A stretch of 24,089 nucleotides of DNA from Acidobacteriota bacterium (GTDB lineage Bacteria > Acidobacteriota > Thermoanaerobaculia > Multivoradales > JAHEKO01), in assembly GCA_029863825.1 (NCBI GenBank), contig JAOTUP010000002.1, forward strand, positions 1 to 24,089, written 5' to 3'. Numbering within the stretch: the stretch's first letter is position 1; each line of letters begins with the position of its first letter. A program made the translations under genes and the position numbers. Positions 13,331 to 22,130 of the stretch are shown one piece after another. A model generated the notes under the pieces. The model saw only the letters and a program-made list of their open reading frames with translations, had not been told where the DNA came from and made no database searches.

Positions 13331-15775
13331 ATGGCGGTTGAGGGGGGTCTTGGATTGGCAAAAGAAGTCTTTTCTGACTACACGGCAGACAACATCAAAG
13401 TTCTCAAAGGTCTGGAGGCGGTTCGCAAGCGTCCGGGCATGTACATCGGCGACACCGACGATGGCTCGGGACTGCACCATATGGTCTTCGAACTCGTCGA
13501 CAACTCGATCGACGAGGCACAGGCAGGTCACGCGACCAAGGTCGAGGTCACCATTCACACCGACAACTCGGTCACGGTGGACGACGACGGGCGCGGCGTG
13601 CCGGTGGACACGCACAAAGGCGAGGGCCGCTCGGCGGCCGAGGTCATCATGACCGAGCTGCACTCGGGGGGCAAGTTCGACAACAACTCATACAAGGTCT
13701 CCGGAGGACTCCACGGCGTCGGCGTTTCGGTGGTCAACGCGTTGTCAGCCCAACTCGAGCTCGAGATCAAGCGAGACGGGAGGGTGTGGTTTCAAACCTA
13801 TAGCAAGGGCCTGCCGGAAGAGCCGATAAAACCGCTGGGAAGAACCAAGAATACAGGCACGAAAGTCCATTTTTGGCCAGACCCGGAGGTCTTCAGCAAA
13901 CGCGATTTCCATTACGAGACACTTGCTCAGCGGTTGCGAGAACTGGCGTTCCTCAATCGCGGCGTTCGCATCGAGCTGGTTGACGAGCGAACGGAAAAGG
14001 CAACGGCTTTTTCCTACGCCGGCGGCATCCAGAGCTTCGTCGAACATCTCAACAAGAATCGCGCGACACTGCACAAGAAGCCGATCCATCTCGATGACGT
14101 TCGCACAGAGCGTGGCAGCGAAGAGCGCGTCGAAGTGTCATTGCAGTGGAACGACGGCTATCAGGAACAGATCTTCTGTTTTACCAACACGATCAAGAAC
14201 CGCGATGGTGGTGCCCACCTGTCTGGCTTCAAGTCCGCCATGACGCGAACAGTCAATGCCTACGCCAACGCGTCCGGCCTGCTCAAGAACCTGAAAGAGA
14301 ACCTTACGGGAGACGATGTTCGCGAAGGCTTGACCGCGGTGATCTCGGTCAAAGTCAGGGACCCGAAGTTCTCAAGCCAGACGAAGGACAAACTCGTGTC
14401 CTCCGAGGTCAAAGGCTGGGTCGAGCAGGTGGTCAACGAGAAGTTGGGTGCCTTCCTGGAAGAGAACCCCAGTGAAGCGAAGAAGATCATCGGCAAGTGT
14501 GTCGAGGCGGCTCGCGCTCGCGAGGCGGCGCGGAAAGCGCGGGAGTTGACACGCCGCAAAGGGGCACTGGATGCCTCGAGTCTTCCCGGAAAGCTCGCCG
14601 ACTGCAGCGAGCGCAATCCCGAGTTTGCCGAGCTCTTCATAGTCGAGGGTGAGTCGGCAGGTGGAACGGCGAAGCAGGGTCGCGATCGCAAGTTCCAGGC
14701 AGTTTTGCCGCTCAAGGGAAAGATCCTGAACGTTGAAAAAGCGCGATTCGACAAAATGCTCTCCTCAGAGGAGATAAAGACTCTGATCTCGGCCTTGGGA
14801 ACCGGGATAGGCAAGGACGACTTCGATGTCTCGAAGCTCAGGTACCACAAGTTGGTCATCATGTGCGATGCCGATGTGGACGGGAGTCACATTCGCACGC
14901 TGATTCTCACTTTCTTTTTCCGCCAAATGCATGAGGTGATTCACCGTGGGCATCTCTACATCGCCCAACCTCCGCTCTACAAGGTGGGAGAGGGAAGAAA
15001 GACAAGCTATCTCAAGGACGATCTCGAGTATCAGGAGTTTCTCATTCAGCGGATAGAGGATCGCTGGCAACTCGACGTCAGCGACAACGGCAGCTCCACC
15101 AGCTATAAGGGCTCGAAGCTGTCGCAGTTCCTGCACCGGGTGGAGACGTTGTCCAACGAGATGACGCGACTCGCTTCGCGAGGGTACCCGGAGGATGCCT
15201 TGCGGTCGGCACTGCTGCATGGGCTGACCGACAAGGCAGCGCTGTCGAATCTGACGAAAGTGCAGGAAATTGCGGAGATCATCGAAGCCTCCGGATTTCA
15301 CAAGGTCGATGTCAACGAAGACGAGGAGCACGGCACGTATACGATCTCCTTCGTCAGCCGGCGCGATGGAGTCGAGCGGCCCGTACAGCTCGACTGGGAC
15401 CTGCTGTCGACAGTCGAATACCGGTCCCTGGCGAAAAACAAGGTCGGCTTGTCGGCACTCCAGGCTGACAGCTTCGAGCTTGTCGATGCCGAGGACCGTA
15501 CGAGTCTCGGCTCTCTGGAAGAAGTCCTCGAGGCACTGTATGCCCGGGCAAAGAAAGGGCTGTCGATCCAGCGCTACAAGGGTCTGGGAGAGATGAATGC
15601 GGAACAGCTCTGGGAGACCACCATGGATCCTGAGCGCCGCCGGCTTCTGCAAGTGAGAATCGAAGACGAGGTTGGAGCGGACGCGATTTTCGCAGTGTTG
15701 ATGGGTGATCAGGTGCAACCTCGCCGCGAGTTCATCGAGGAGAATGCCCTCAACGTCGTCAACCTCGATGTCTAG
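13331..15775 (+). CDS. gyrB: DNA gyrase subunit B
   Basis: GyrB supplies the ATPase and Toprim functions of gyrase, which introduces negative supercoils. The 814-residue product has the GHKL ATP site (ELVDNSIDEA, DDDGRGVPVD, GGLHGVGVSVVNALS), the transducer QTKDKL, and the Toprim segment (IVEGESAGGTAKQGRDRKFQAVLPLKGKILN, then DADVDGSHIRTL). The region from about 560 to 730 is the insertion of the long, Gram-negative-type GyrB, and QRYKGLGEMNAEQLWETTMDP follows. The start is the ATG at 13331 (AGG 8 nt upstream) or the TTG at 13355, which has GAGGGGGG in front. gyrA starts 83 nt later; that gap holds two small 5-bp hairpins (15783-15798, 15800-15816). Confidence 0.97.
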   Translation: MAVEGGLGLAKEVFSDYTADNIKVLKGLEAVRKRPGMYIGDTDDGSGLHHMVFELVDNSIDEAQAGHATKVEVTIHTDNSVTVDDDGRGVPVDTHKGEGRSAAEVIMTELHSGGKFDNNSYKVSGGLHGVGVSVVNALSAQLELEIKRDGRVWFQTYSKGLPEEPIKPLGRTKNTGTKVHFWPDPEVFSKRDFHYETLAQRLRELAFLNRGVRIELVDERTEKATAFSYAGGIQSFVEHLNKNRATLHKKPIHLDDVRTERGSEERVEVSLQWNDGYQEQIFCFTNTIKNRDGGAHLSGFKSAMTRTVNAYANASGLLKNLKENLTGDDVREGLTAVISVKVRDPKFSSQTKDKLVSSEVKGWVEQVVNEKLGAFLEENPSEAKKIIGKCVEAARAREAARKARELTRRKGALDASSLPGKLADCSERNPEFAELFIVEGESAGGTAKQGRDRKFQAVLPLKGKILNVEKARFDKMLSSEEIKTLISALGTGIGKDDFDVSKLRYHKLVIMCDADVDGSHIRTLILTFFFRQMHEVIHRGHLYIAQPPLYKVGEGRKTSYLKDDLEYQEFLIQRIEDRWQLDVSDNGSSTSYKGSKLSQFLHRVETLSNEMTRLASRGYPEDALRSALLHGLTDKAALSNLTKVQEIAEIIEASGFHKVDVNEDEEHGTYTISFVSRRDGVERPVQLDWDLLSTVEYRSLAKNKVGLSALQADSFELVDAEDRTSLGSLEEVLEALYARAKKGLSIQRYKGLGEMNAEQLWETTMDPERRRLLQVRIEDEVGADAIFAVLMGDQVQPRREFIEENALNVVNLDV

Positions 15776-15858
15776 GCGCGACCTCTCGAGACAGAGAGTC
15801 GGTCAGCGGCCGACCGTCGGATGTGCGGCTACCAACAAGTGCCGCGGAAAGAACTGAC

Positions 15859-18417
15859 ATGAGCGAACACGATCAGATCCTCCCTTTCGAAAAGCCGGTC
15901 GAGGTGGATATCGAAGAGGAGATGAAGAGAAGTTATATCGACTATGCGATGAGCGTGATCGTTGGCCGCGCCCTGCCGGATGTGCGGGACGGCCTCAAAC
16001 CGGTTCATCGACGCGTGCTCTACGGCATGTGGGAGAGCGGCAACACATCGCGGAAGGCCTACAAGAAGTCGGCACGCATCGTTGGTGAAGTCATGGGTAA
16101 GTACCACCCACATGGCGACTCGGCGATCTACGACACGCTGGTGAGGATGGCGCAGGATTTTTCGATGCGTTGCCCGCTTGTGGATGGGCAGGGGAACTTT
16201 GGCTCGGTTGACGGCGACAGCCCGGCGGCGATGCGCTACACGGAAGTGCGGCTCACCCGACTTGCCGAAGAGATGCTCCGCGATGACATCGACAAGGAGA
16301 CAGTCGATTGGGCACTCAACTACGACGGCTCGCTGCAGGAGCCGTTGGTTCTTCCGGCGCGGGTGCCCAATCTCCTGGTCAACGGTGCGTCCGGAATTGC
16401 CGTCGGTATGGCGACGAACATTCCGCCTCACAACCTGCGCGAAGTCATCGATGCAGTGATCTTCCTGATCGAAAACAAAGGTAGCGCATCCGTGTCCGAT
16501 TTGATGCGCATCATCAGAGGGCCGGACTTTCCGACGGCGGGATTCATTCACGGCACCCAGGGTATCGAGAGCGCTTACCGCACCGGCCGCGGAACGATTC
16601 AGGTGCGGGCGCGCGCCTCGATCGAGACCCAGGCGAGGACCGAGCGTCAGTCAATCATAGTCACCGAGCTGCCCTATCAGGTGAACAAGGCGCGCCTTCT
16701 CGAGCGCATCGCCGATCTGGTGCGGAAGAAGAAGGTCGAAGGCATCAGTGATTTGCGCGATGAGTCGGATCGCGACGGCATTCGGGTTGTCATCGATATC
16801 AAGCGCGGGCAGATTCCCGAGGTCATCCTCAATACCCTTTACAAGCTGACGCCGATGCAGACGACCTTCGGCATGATCATGCTGTCGATTGTCGATCAGC
16901 AACCGCGGGTGCTGACGCTTCCGAAGCTCCTCACGTACTTCCTGGACCACCGCAAGACGATCATCATTCGACGGACTCGATTCGATCTGCGCAAGGCCGA
17001 GGAGAGAGCTCATATCCTCGAGGGAATACTCAAGGCCCTCGATCAACTCGACGAGATCATTACCGCCATTCGCTCGAGCCACACTCCGGCCGAAGCGAAG
17101 CAGAGGCTGGTCGACGATTTCACCCTCACCGAGCCGCAAGCGCAGGCGATTCTAGACATGCGGTTGCAGAAGTTGACCGGTCTCGAACGCGAAAAGATCG
17201 TCGAAGAGTATCGAGATCTCATGGCGCTGATTGAAGGACTCCGAGCGCTCCTGGCATCCGATGAGTTGGTCCTCGAGGAGATCAAGAAAGAGCTGCTGGA
17301 AATCCGCGAAACGTACGGTAACGATCGTCGAACCGAGATCGTTCCCGCAGCTCACGACATCACGATCGAGGACATGATCGCCGATGAGGAGATGGTCATC
17401 ACGGTGACGCAAACCGGGTATATCAAGAGATCACCATTGTCGCTGTACCGATCACAGCACCGTGGCGGCAAGGGTCGGACCGGAATGGTCACCAAGGAGG
17501 GTGACTTCGTCGAGCATCTCTACGTGGCATCGGCCCACAGCTACGTGCTGGTCTTCACAGAAGCTGGGCGAGTGCACTGGCTAAAAGTTCACGAGATCCC
17601 GCAGGCAGGGCCGGCATCACGGGGGAAAGCCATCGTCAATTTGCTGAGCCTCGACAAGGATGCCAAGGTGGCAACTACGTTGGCGGTAAAGGAGTTTACC
17701 GACGATGAGTTCTTGATGTTTGCGACCGAGAAAGGCACGGTGAAGAAGACCGAGCTGGCGGCGTACTCGAATCCCCGGAGCGGAGGGATCATCGCTATCA
17801 ATATCGACGACAAGGATCGGCTGCTGGATGTCAGGCTGACAAGCGGGGACACAACGGTACTGCTGGCGACGGCCAAGGGTATCTCCATTCGCTTCTCGGA
17901 GAAGGATGCTCGACCGATGGGACGGGCCACTCGTGGCGTCCGGGGCATCAGGTTGCGCAAGGGCGACCGGGTCGTCGCCATGGAAGTGCTGACGCCGGAA
18001 GGTGGTGAGATTCTGTCGATGGCCGAGAAAGGAATCGGCAAGAGAACCCCTGTCGACCAGTATCGGTTGCAGGGACGAGGCGGCAAGGGCATCATCAATC
18101 TGAAGGTGTCGGCCAAGACCGGAGAGGTGGTTGGGGCAAAGCAGGTGCTGCCAAGTGAAGGCCTCATGCTGATCACCAAGGAAGGCAAAATCATCCGTAT
18201 CGGCGTCGACGGCGTGCGGGTGAGCGGACGCTCGACACAGGGTGTCAAGCTCATGGACCTCGACGCCGAGGATCGACTCGTTGCGGTTGCCAAGCTGGGC
18301 GAGCGCGACGATATCGAAGACGAGGAGACCGGGGCGATCGGAGAGGACGCCGACGTCGAGCAGGCCGAGATTGCCGACGATGCTTCCGAGCAGGAGTCCG
18401 AGGAGCCGGCGAAGTAG
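15859..18417 (+). CDS. gyrA: DNA gyrase subunit A
   Basis: GyrA forms the DNA breakage-reunion core and the wrapping domain of gyrase. The 852-residue product has the catalytic Tyr127 (AAMRYTEVRL) and a quinolone-resistance region HPHGDSAIYDT with Ser88 and Asp92, the residues equivalent to E. coli Ser83 and Asp87 and unmutated. The C-terminal beta-pinwheel has the GyrA box as QHRGGKG (His in place of the second position Arg) and a second box-like QGRGGKG further on. A Glu/Asp-rich tail ends the protein. GGAAAG 8 nt before the ATG at 15859 supports that start over an upstream one at 15823. Confidence 0.97.
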   Translation: MSEHDQILPFEKPVEVDIEEEMKRSYIDYAMSVIVGRALPDVRDGLKPVHRRVLYGMWESGNTSRKAYKKSARIVGEVMGKYHPHGDSAIYDTLVRMAQDFSMRCPLVDGQGNFGSVDGDSPAAMRYTEVRLTRLAEEMLRDDIDKETVDWALNYDGSLQEPLVLPARVPNLLVNGASGIAVGMATNIPPHNLREVIDAVIFLIENKGSASVSDLMRIIRGPDFPTAGFIHGTQGIESAYRTGRGTIQVRARASIETQARTERQSIIVTELPYQVNKARLLERIADLVRKKKVEGISDLRDESDRDGIRVVIDIKRGQIPEVILNTLYKLTPMQTTFGMIMLSIVDQQPRVLTLPKLLTYFLDHRKTIIIRRTRFDLRKAEERAHILEGILKALDQLDEIITAIRSSHTPAEAKQRLVDDFTLTEPQAQAILDMRLQKLTGLEREKIVEEYRDLMALIEGLRALLASDELVLEEIKKELLEIRETYGNDRRTEIVPAAHDITIEDMIADEEMVITVTQTGYIKRSPLSLYRSQHRGGKGRTGMVTKEGDFVEHLYVASAHSYVLVFTEAGRVHWLKVHEIPQAGPASRGKAIVNLLSLDKDAKVATTLAVKEFTDDEFLMFATEKGTVKKTELAAYSNPRSGGIIAINIDDKDRLLDVRLTSGDTTVLLATAKGISIRFSEKDARPMGRATRGVRGIRLRKGDRVVAMEVLTPEGGEILSMAEKGIGKRTPVDQYRLQGRGGKGIINLKVSAKTGEVVGAKQVLPSEGLMLITKEGKIIRIGVDGVRVSGRSTQGVKLMDLDAEDRLVAVAKLGERDDIEDEETGAIGEDADVEQAEIADDASEQESEEPAK

Positions 18418-18475
18418 GTCGGGTCGTCACGCCGGCTCTGGCTACGCTTCGTTCACCCACGTCAATAGAAGAACC

Positions 18476-19042
18476 TTGGCCGCTTCCGCTCCAGCCAGAG
18501 GCACACTTCTCAACTGGGCGTGGTCCTTCTATCTGCTGCTTGCGGTTGCCGGTATCCTCTGGCTGGGCCTGCGTCACGGCGAGATCGGTCTCGGCTGGTT
18601 CGTCGGCGAAAAGTGGCTTGCCGACCTGGGCTTGGGGCTTTTGACCGGTGGGTTGATGAGCGGGGCGTGGGTAGTTGGTCGCAGAAGCCTGCGTGAGGCG
18701 CGCCGGATCGAAGAGTACTTCGCCGCGGTTCTGGGTGGACTGACCGGAAGTGAGGCACTGGCGCTGGCGGTACTGTCTGCGATCGCCGAGGAGTTCTTCT
18801 TCCGCGGCGCGGTACAGGATGCCTGGGGCTTTCTCGCGGCTGCAGGTCTGTTTACCTTTTTGCACGTGGGACCGGGACGTGAGTTTCGGCTGTGGACGCT
18901 GTTTGCAGGGATCGCCGGTCTTGTTCTTGGCGGTCTCATGATGTGGCGAGGCACACTGCTCGCGCCGATGATTGCGCATGCCCTGGTCAATGCCATCGGC
19001 CTGTCTCGGCTGGCGGCGCTCAGTCCGGCGGCCGAGGAGTGA
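18476..19042 (+). CDS. CPBP family intramembrane glutamic endopeptidase
   Basis: A 188-residue multi-pass membrane protein of the CPBP/Abi family (CAAX protease and bacteriocin-processing). All three family motifs are present: EEFFFR (E105, E106, R110), FTFLH (H130) and HALVN (H168, N172). At least four hydrophobic segments are visible, around 17-32, 50-70, 115-130 and 140-158. The substrate is unknown. The only plausible start after gyrA is the TTG at 18476; upstream codons of the open frame lie inside gyrA. It is 58 nt after the gyrA stop in the same direction and may be read through from gyrA. Confidence 0.85.
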   Translation: MAASAPARGTLLNWAWSFYLLLAVAGILWLGLRHGEIGLGWFVGEKWLADLGLGLLTGGLMSGAWVVGRRSLREARRIEEYFAAVLGGLTGSEALALAVLSAIAEEFFFRGAVQDAWGFLAAAGLFTFLHVGPGREFRLWTLFAGIAGLVLGGLMMWRGTLLAPMIAHALVNAIGLSRLAALSPAAEE

Positions 19043-19096
19043 GAGAGAAAGCGAGCTGTAGGCGTCGGACCCATGGAGTGTTTCAATCCGGGCTGC

Positions 19097-19102
19097 TAGA
19101 CT
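19097..19102 (+). promoter_or_regulatory. Extended -10 candidate before the M20 operon
   Basis: TGC followed by TAGACT (19097-19102) makes an extended -10 element, 35 bp before the peptidase ATG. No -35 is convincing, so confidence is low. Confidence 0.3.
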
Positions 19103-19137
19103 CGCCAGCCCACCGCAAGAGTGAAAGGGTTCAAGAC

Positions 19138-20529
19138 ATGGGTGACGACAGCCGGCAGGTCCTCGAGCGCATCGATCGGGAACGGGACTCGTATCTGGAA
19201 GAGCTCAAGGACTACCTGAGAATTCCCTCCATTTCGACGGATTCCGACTACTCGGCGGACGTGCTGCGTTGCGCCGAGTTCCTGAGGGAGAAGATGTCGG
19301 CCGCAGGTCTGAGTGCCGAGCGCCTCGAAACCGACGGCTATCCCCTGGTTTATGGCGAATGGCTGGGCGCCGAGGGCAAGCCGACGTTGCTGTTCTACGG
19401 ACACTACGATGTTCAGCCGCCGGATCCTCTGGAGGAATGGCGGAATCCACCGTTCGAGCCGACGGTCGAAGGCGATCGGCTGGTCGCTCGAGGCGCGACC
19501 GACGACAAGGGTCAGTCCTTTGCCCATCTGAAGGCCGTCGCCGCGGTTCTCGCCGAGACGGGCGAGCTGCCGGTCAACGTCAAGTTCTTGATCGAGGGCG
19601 AGGAAGAGTCAGGGGGCGAATCGATCGACACGTTCGTACGCCGGGATGGCGGCAAGAAGCTGGCATGCGATGCGGTGATCGTCTCCGATTCGTCGATGTA
19701 CGCCCCGGGTGTGCCGTCTTTGCTCTATGGGCTCAAAGGTCTGGCCTACATGGAGATCTCGATTGTCGGTCCCAAGCAGGATCTTCACTCGGGATCCTAC
19801 GGCGGTGGCGTTGCGAACCCGGGCAATGCGATGGCTCACATCATCTCTCGCCTGGTCGATCCAAAGAGCGGAAGAATCTCGATTCCCGGCTTCTATGACG
19901 ACGTGGTGCCGCTCGAAGAGTGGGAGCGCGAGGGCTTCGCGAAGCTGCCGTTCGACGAGGCGGAGTACTGCCGCAGCCTGGGCATCACAGAGACGTTCGG
20001 CGAGCAAGGCTACACCACGCTCGAGAGGGTGTGGGCGCGACCAACGTGTGACGTCAACGGCCTCTACTGCGGTTACCAGGGAGCGGGCGCGAAGACTGTG
20101 TTGCCGGCCAAGGCCGGAGCCAAGGTGTCGATGCGCCTGGTGCCGAACCAGCAGCCGGAGAAGATCGCCAAGCTATTTTCAGACTACGTATGCCAGGTCG
20201 CACCGCCCGGCGTGACGATCGAGGTCAAGAACGTCCATGGCGCGGAAGCAGTGCTGATCGATGCCAAGGGTCCGATCTCGGAAGCCGCCATGCAGGCGCT
20301 CGAGGAGGTGTGGGGACAGGCGCCGGTGCTGGTGCGCGAGGGAGGCTCCATTCCGGTGGTCGCGACCTTCGCTAATGTCCTCAAGGTACCGATTCTGCTG
20401 ATGGGCTTCGGCCTCAGCGACGACGCCCTCCATGCGCCCAACGAGAAGTTCAATATCAGTCATTTTTACAACGGCGTACGGACGACGGTTCGGTTGCTCG
20501 ATCTCGTGGGAGCCAGCGACAGGGAATGA
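19138..20529 (+). CDS. M20 family dipeptidase/metallopeptidase
   Basis: A 463-residue zinc-dependent peptidase or amidohydrolase of the M20 family, with probably dipeptides or acylated amino acids as substrates. The metal site follows the family: H89 and D91 in YGHYDVQPP, D122/D123 in GATDDKG, E155/E156 in EGEEESGG, D184 in IVSDSS and a His in HAPNEKF near the end. The lid/dimerisation domain (LHSGSYGGGVANPGNAMAHII) is present, giving the carnosinase-like subgroup layout. AAGG lies 8 nt before the ATG at 19138. No signal peptide is seen, so it is cytoplasmic. Its stop overlaps the next start (ATGA). Confidence 0.92.
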   Translation: MGDDSRQVLERIDRERDSYLEELKDYLRIPSISTDSDYSADVLRCAEFLREKMSAAGLSAERLETDGYPLVYGEWLGAEGKPTLLFYGHYDVQPPDPLEEWRNPPFEPTVEGDRLVARGATDDKGQSFAHLKAVAAVLAETGELPVNVKFLIEGEEESGGESIDTFVRRDGGKKLACDAVIVSDSSMYAPGVPSLLYGLKGLAYMEISIVGPKQDLHSGSYGGGVANPGNAMAHIISRLVDPKSGRISIPGFYDDVVPLEEWEREGFAKLPFDEAEYCRSLGITETFGEQGYTTLERVWARPTCDVNGLYCGYQGAGAKTVLPAKAGAKVSMRLVPNQQPEKIAKLFSDYVCQVAPPGVTIEVKNVHGAEAVLIDAKGPISEAAMQALEEVWGQAPVLVREGGSIPVVATFANVLKVPILLMGFGLSDDALHAPNEKFNISHFYNGVRTTVRLLDLVGASDRE

Positions 20530-21077
20530 ACGATCGGGACCGAGTCGAGCGCGAGCTCAAGTTCTCGTGCTCCGACCTCAACACGCTGCGCGAGCGTCTG
20601 CAGGATGCCGAGGCCGAGCGTCAGAGTGCGTCCCTGTTCGAAGACAACATGATTTACGATCGCAGAGGGGAACTCGCCGAAGGCGGCAGATTGCTGCGTC
20701 TGCGCCTGGTTGGGAAGAGCGCTTGCTTGACGTACAAGGGCCCGGCGAGCTTCGATGGGGGTCTCAAGATCAGGGAAGAACGGGAGACCGAAATCGCGAA
20801 CGCCGAAGAGCTTCGCGCCATTCTCGATCACCTGGGTTACACGCGGACTCAGCGCTACCAGAAATACCGCGAAGAGTGGCGGCTCGGAGGCGTCACTATT
20901 TGCCTCGACCGTACCCCGATTGGAGAATTCGTCGAGTTCGAGGGGAGTGCTGCCGCCGCCCTGGCTCGGCGACTCGGGCTCGATCCGGACGCGGCGGAGC
21001 GGCGATCCTATTTGAAGATCTACGAGGATTACCGTCAAACGCATCCACAAGCGCCGAAAGACATGGTCTTCACTTGA
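20526..21077 (+). CDS. CYTH domain protein (adenylate cyclase IV / triphosphatase-like)
   Basis: A 183-residue protein of the CYTH superfamily, which binds triphosphates and divalent metal. The ExExK signature is E8-R-E10-L-K12, followed by LFEDNMIYDR, LLRLRLVGK, CLTYKG, K-REERETEI, KYREEW and LDRTPIGEFVEFEG, the alternating charged strands of the tunnel fold. Family members are class IV adenylate cyclases, thiamine triphosphatases or inorganic triphosphatases; sequence alone does not decide which. It starts within the preceding stop (ATGA), so translation is probably coupled, and it ends in TTGA shared with the next start. Confidence 0.85.
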   Translation: MNDRDRVERELKFSCSDLNTLRERLQDAEAERQSASLFEDNMIYDRRGELAEGGRLLRLRLVGKSACLTYKGPASFDGGLKIREERETEIANAEELRAILDHLGYTRTQRYQKYREEWRLGGVTICLDRTPIGEFVEFEGSAAAALARRLGLDPDAAERRSYLKIYEDYRQTHPQAPKDMVFT

Positions 21078-22111
21078 AGGCATTGGAGTTTCGGGCGGTC
21101 GTTCTCGCGGCCGGGTTGGGGACCCGCTTGCGGCCACTCACCCAGTTCTTGCCGAAACCGTTACTGCCGGTGACCGGCACCCCGGTGCTCGGTCATACCT
21201 TGTCCTCGCTGGCGAAGGCGGGTTGCCGGAAGGCGGCCATCAATCTCTTCCATCAAGGGGACAAGATCGCTTCTCGCTTCGGCAATCGGTACGAAGGAGT
21301 AGACCTCGTCTATTCGCCGGAAGAGGAGCTCCTCGGGACGCTCGGAGCCCTTGCACCGCTCAGGGAGTTCCTGTCGCCGGCGGACATTGTCGTGGTGGTC
21401 AACGGAGACAGTCTCTGTCGCTGGCCGATAAAAAGGTTGCTGCGCCAGCACAAAAAAGCAGCCGCTCGTGCAACGTTGCTGGTCTCGACGCGAGCGCCGC
21501 TCGAAGCATTCGGCGGCGGCATAGGCATCGATCGGTCGGGTGCGGTCGTCTCGCTGAGCCCGGACAAGTCGTTCGGGGAGGTGGAGAAGCGTGTCGTCTT
21601 TGCCGGCGCGCATGCCTTTGCGCCGACGCTGGTTGCTCATCTCGAGCCACGACCTGCCGACTTCATCCCCGATCTCTACTTGCCAATGCTCGAAGCGGGC
21701 GAGCGAATCGAAGTCGTCGAGTCGTCGCGTCCGTGGTTCGATCTCGGCACACCCGCCGGTTATCTGGTCGGAGCCTGCGACTGGGCGCAACGCCGGGGCC
21801 CCGCCAAGGTCGCGGGTCGGAGCTGGATCGCGGCGGACGCCGAGGTCGATCGCAGCGCGTCCGTGCGGCGGGCGGTCGTCGAAGCGGGCGCCCGGCTCGC
21901 CTCCGAGGTGCAAGTGGAGCGCTCGGTCGTGCTGTCGGAGGCGCGAATCAGGGAGCGCTGCAAAGTCCGTGACTCGATCATCGGCTTTCGAGCCGAGCTG
22001 CCGCCGGGGACCGTCGTCGAGCGTCGGCTGGTGACCAAGGCACGGGCGGACGTCATCCCGAGAGCGGGGGATTCCGTCGTCGGAGGCCTGGTGTATAGTC
22101 CTTTAGGTTGA
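21074..22111 (+). CDS. Nucleotidyltransferase with hexapeptide-type C-terminus (NDP-sugar synthase)
   Basis: A 345-residue NTP-transferase that would join a nucleotide to a sugar 1-phosphate. The N-terminal motif VVLAAGLGTRLRPLTQFLPKPLLPV includes the GxGTR loop and the catalytic PKP lysine; IVVVVNGDS supplies a metal-binding Asp. The C-terminal 90 residues have imperfect left-handed beta-helix-like repeats (ASVRRAVVEAGARLASEVQVERSVVLSEARI...KVRDSIIG). The start TTG at 21074 overlaps the CYTH stop (TTGA); a second TTG at 21083 is possible. The sugar is not identifiable; mannose, glucose or N-acetylmuramate types are all conceivable. It is followed by a HAD phosphatase 19 nt later. Confidence 0.87.
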   Translation: MKALEFRAVVLAAGLGTRLRPLTQFLPKPLLPVTGTPVLGHTLSSLAKAGCRKAAINLFHQGDKIASRFGNRYEGVDLVYSPEEELLGTLGALAPLREFLSPADIVVVVNGDSLCRWPIKRLLRQHKKAAARATLLVSTRAPLEAFGGGIGIDRSGAVVSLSPDKSFGEVEKRVVFAGAHAFAPTLVAHLEPRPADFIPDLYLPMLEAGERIEVVESSRPWFDLGTPAGYLVGACDWAQRRGPAKVAGRSWIAADAEVDRSASVRRAVVEAGARLASEVQVERSVVLSEARIRERCKVRDSIIGFRAELPPGTVVERRLVTKARADVIPRAGDSVVGGLVYSPLG

Positions 22112-22130
22112 GCGTTCTGCCGACCCTTCC

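Noticed and set aside
22080..22130. Promoter before the HAD gene (TATAGT near 22093)
   Set aside because: No acceptable -35, and it lies at the end of the preceding coding region; operon transcription explains the gene.
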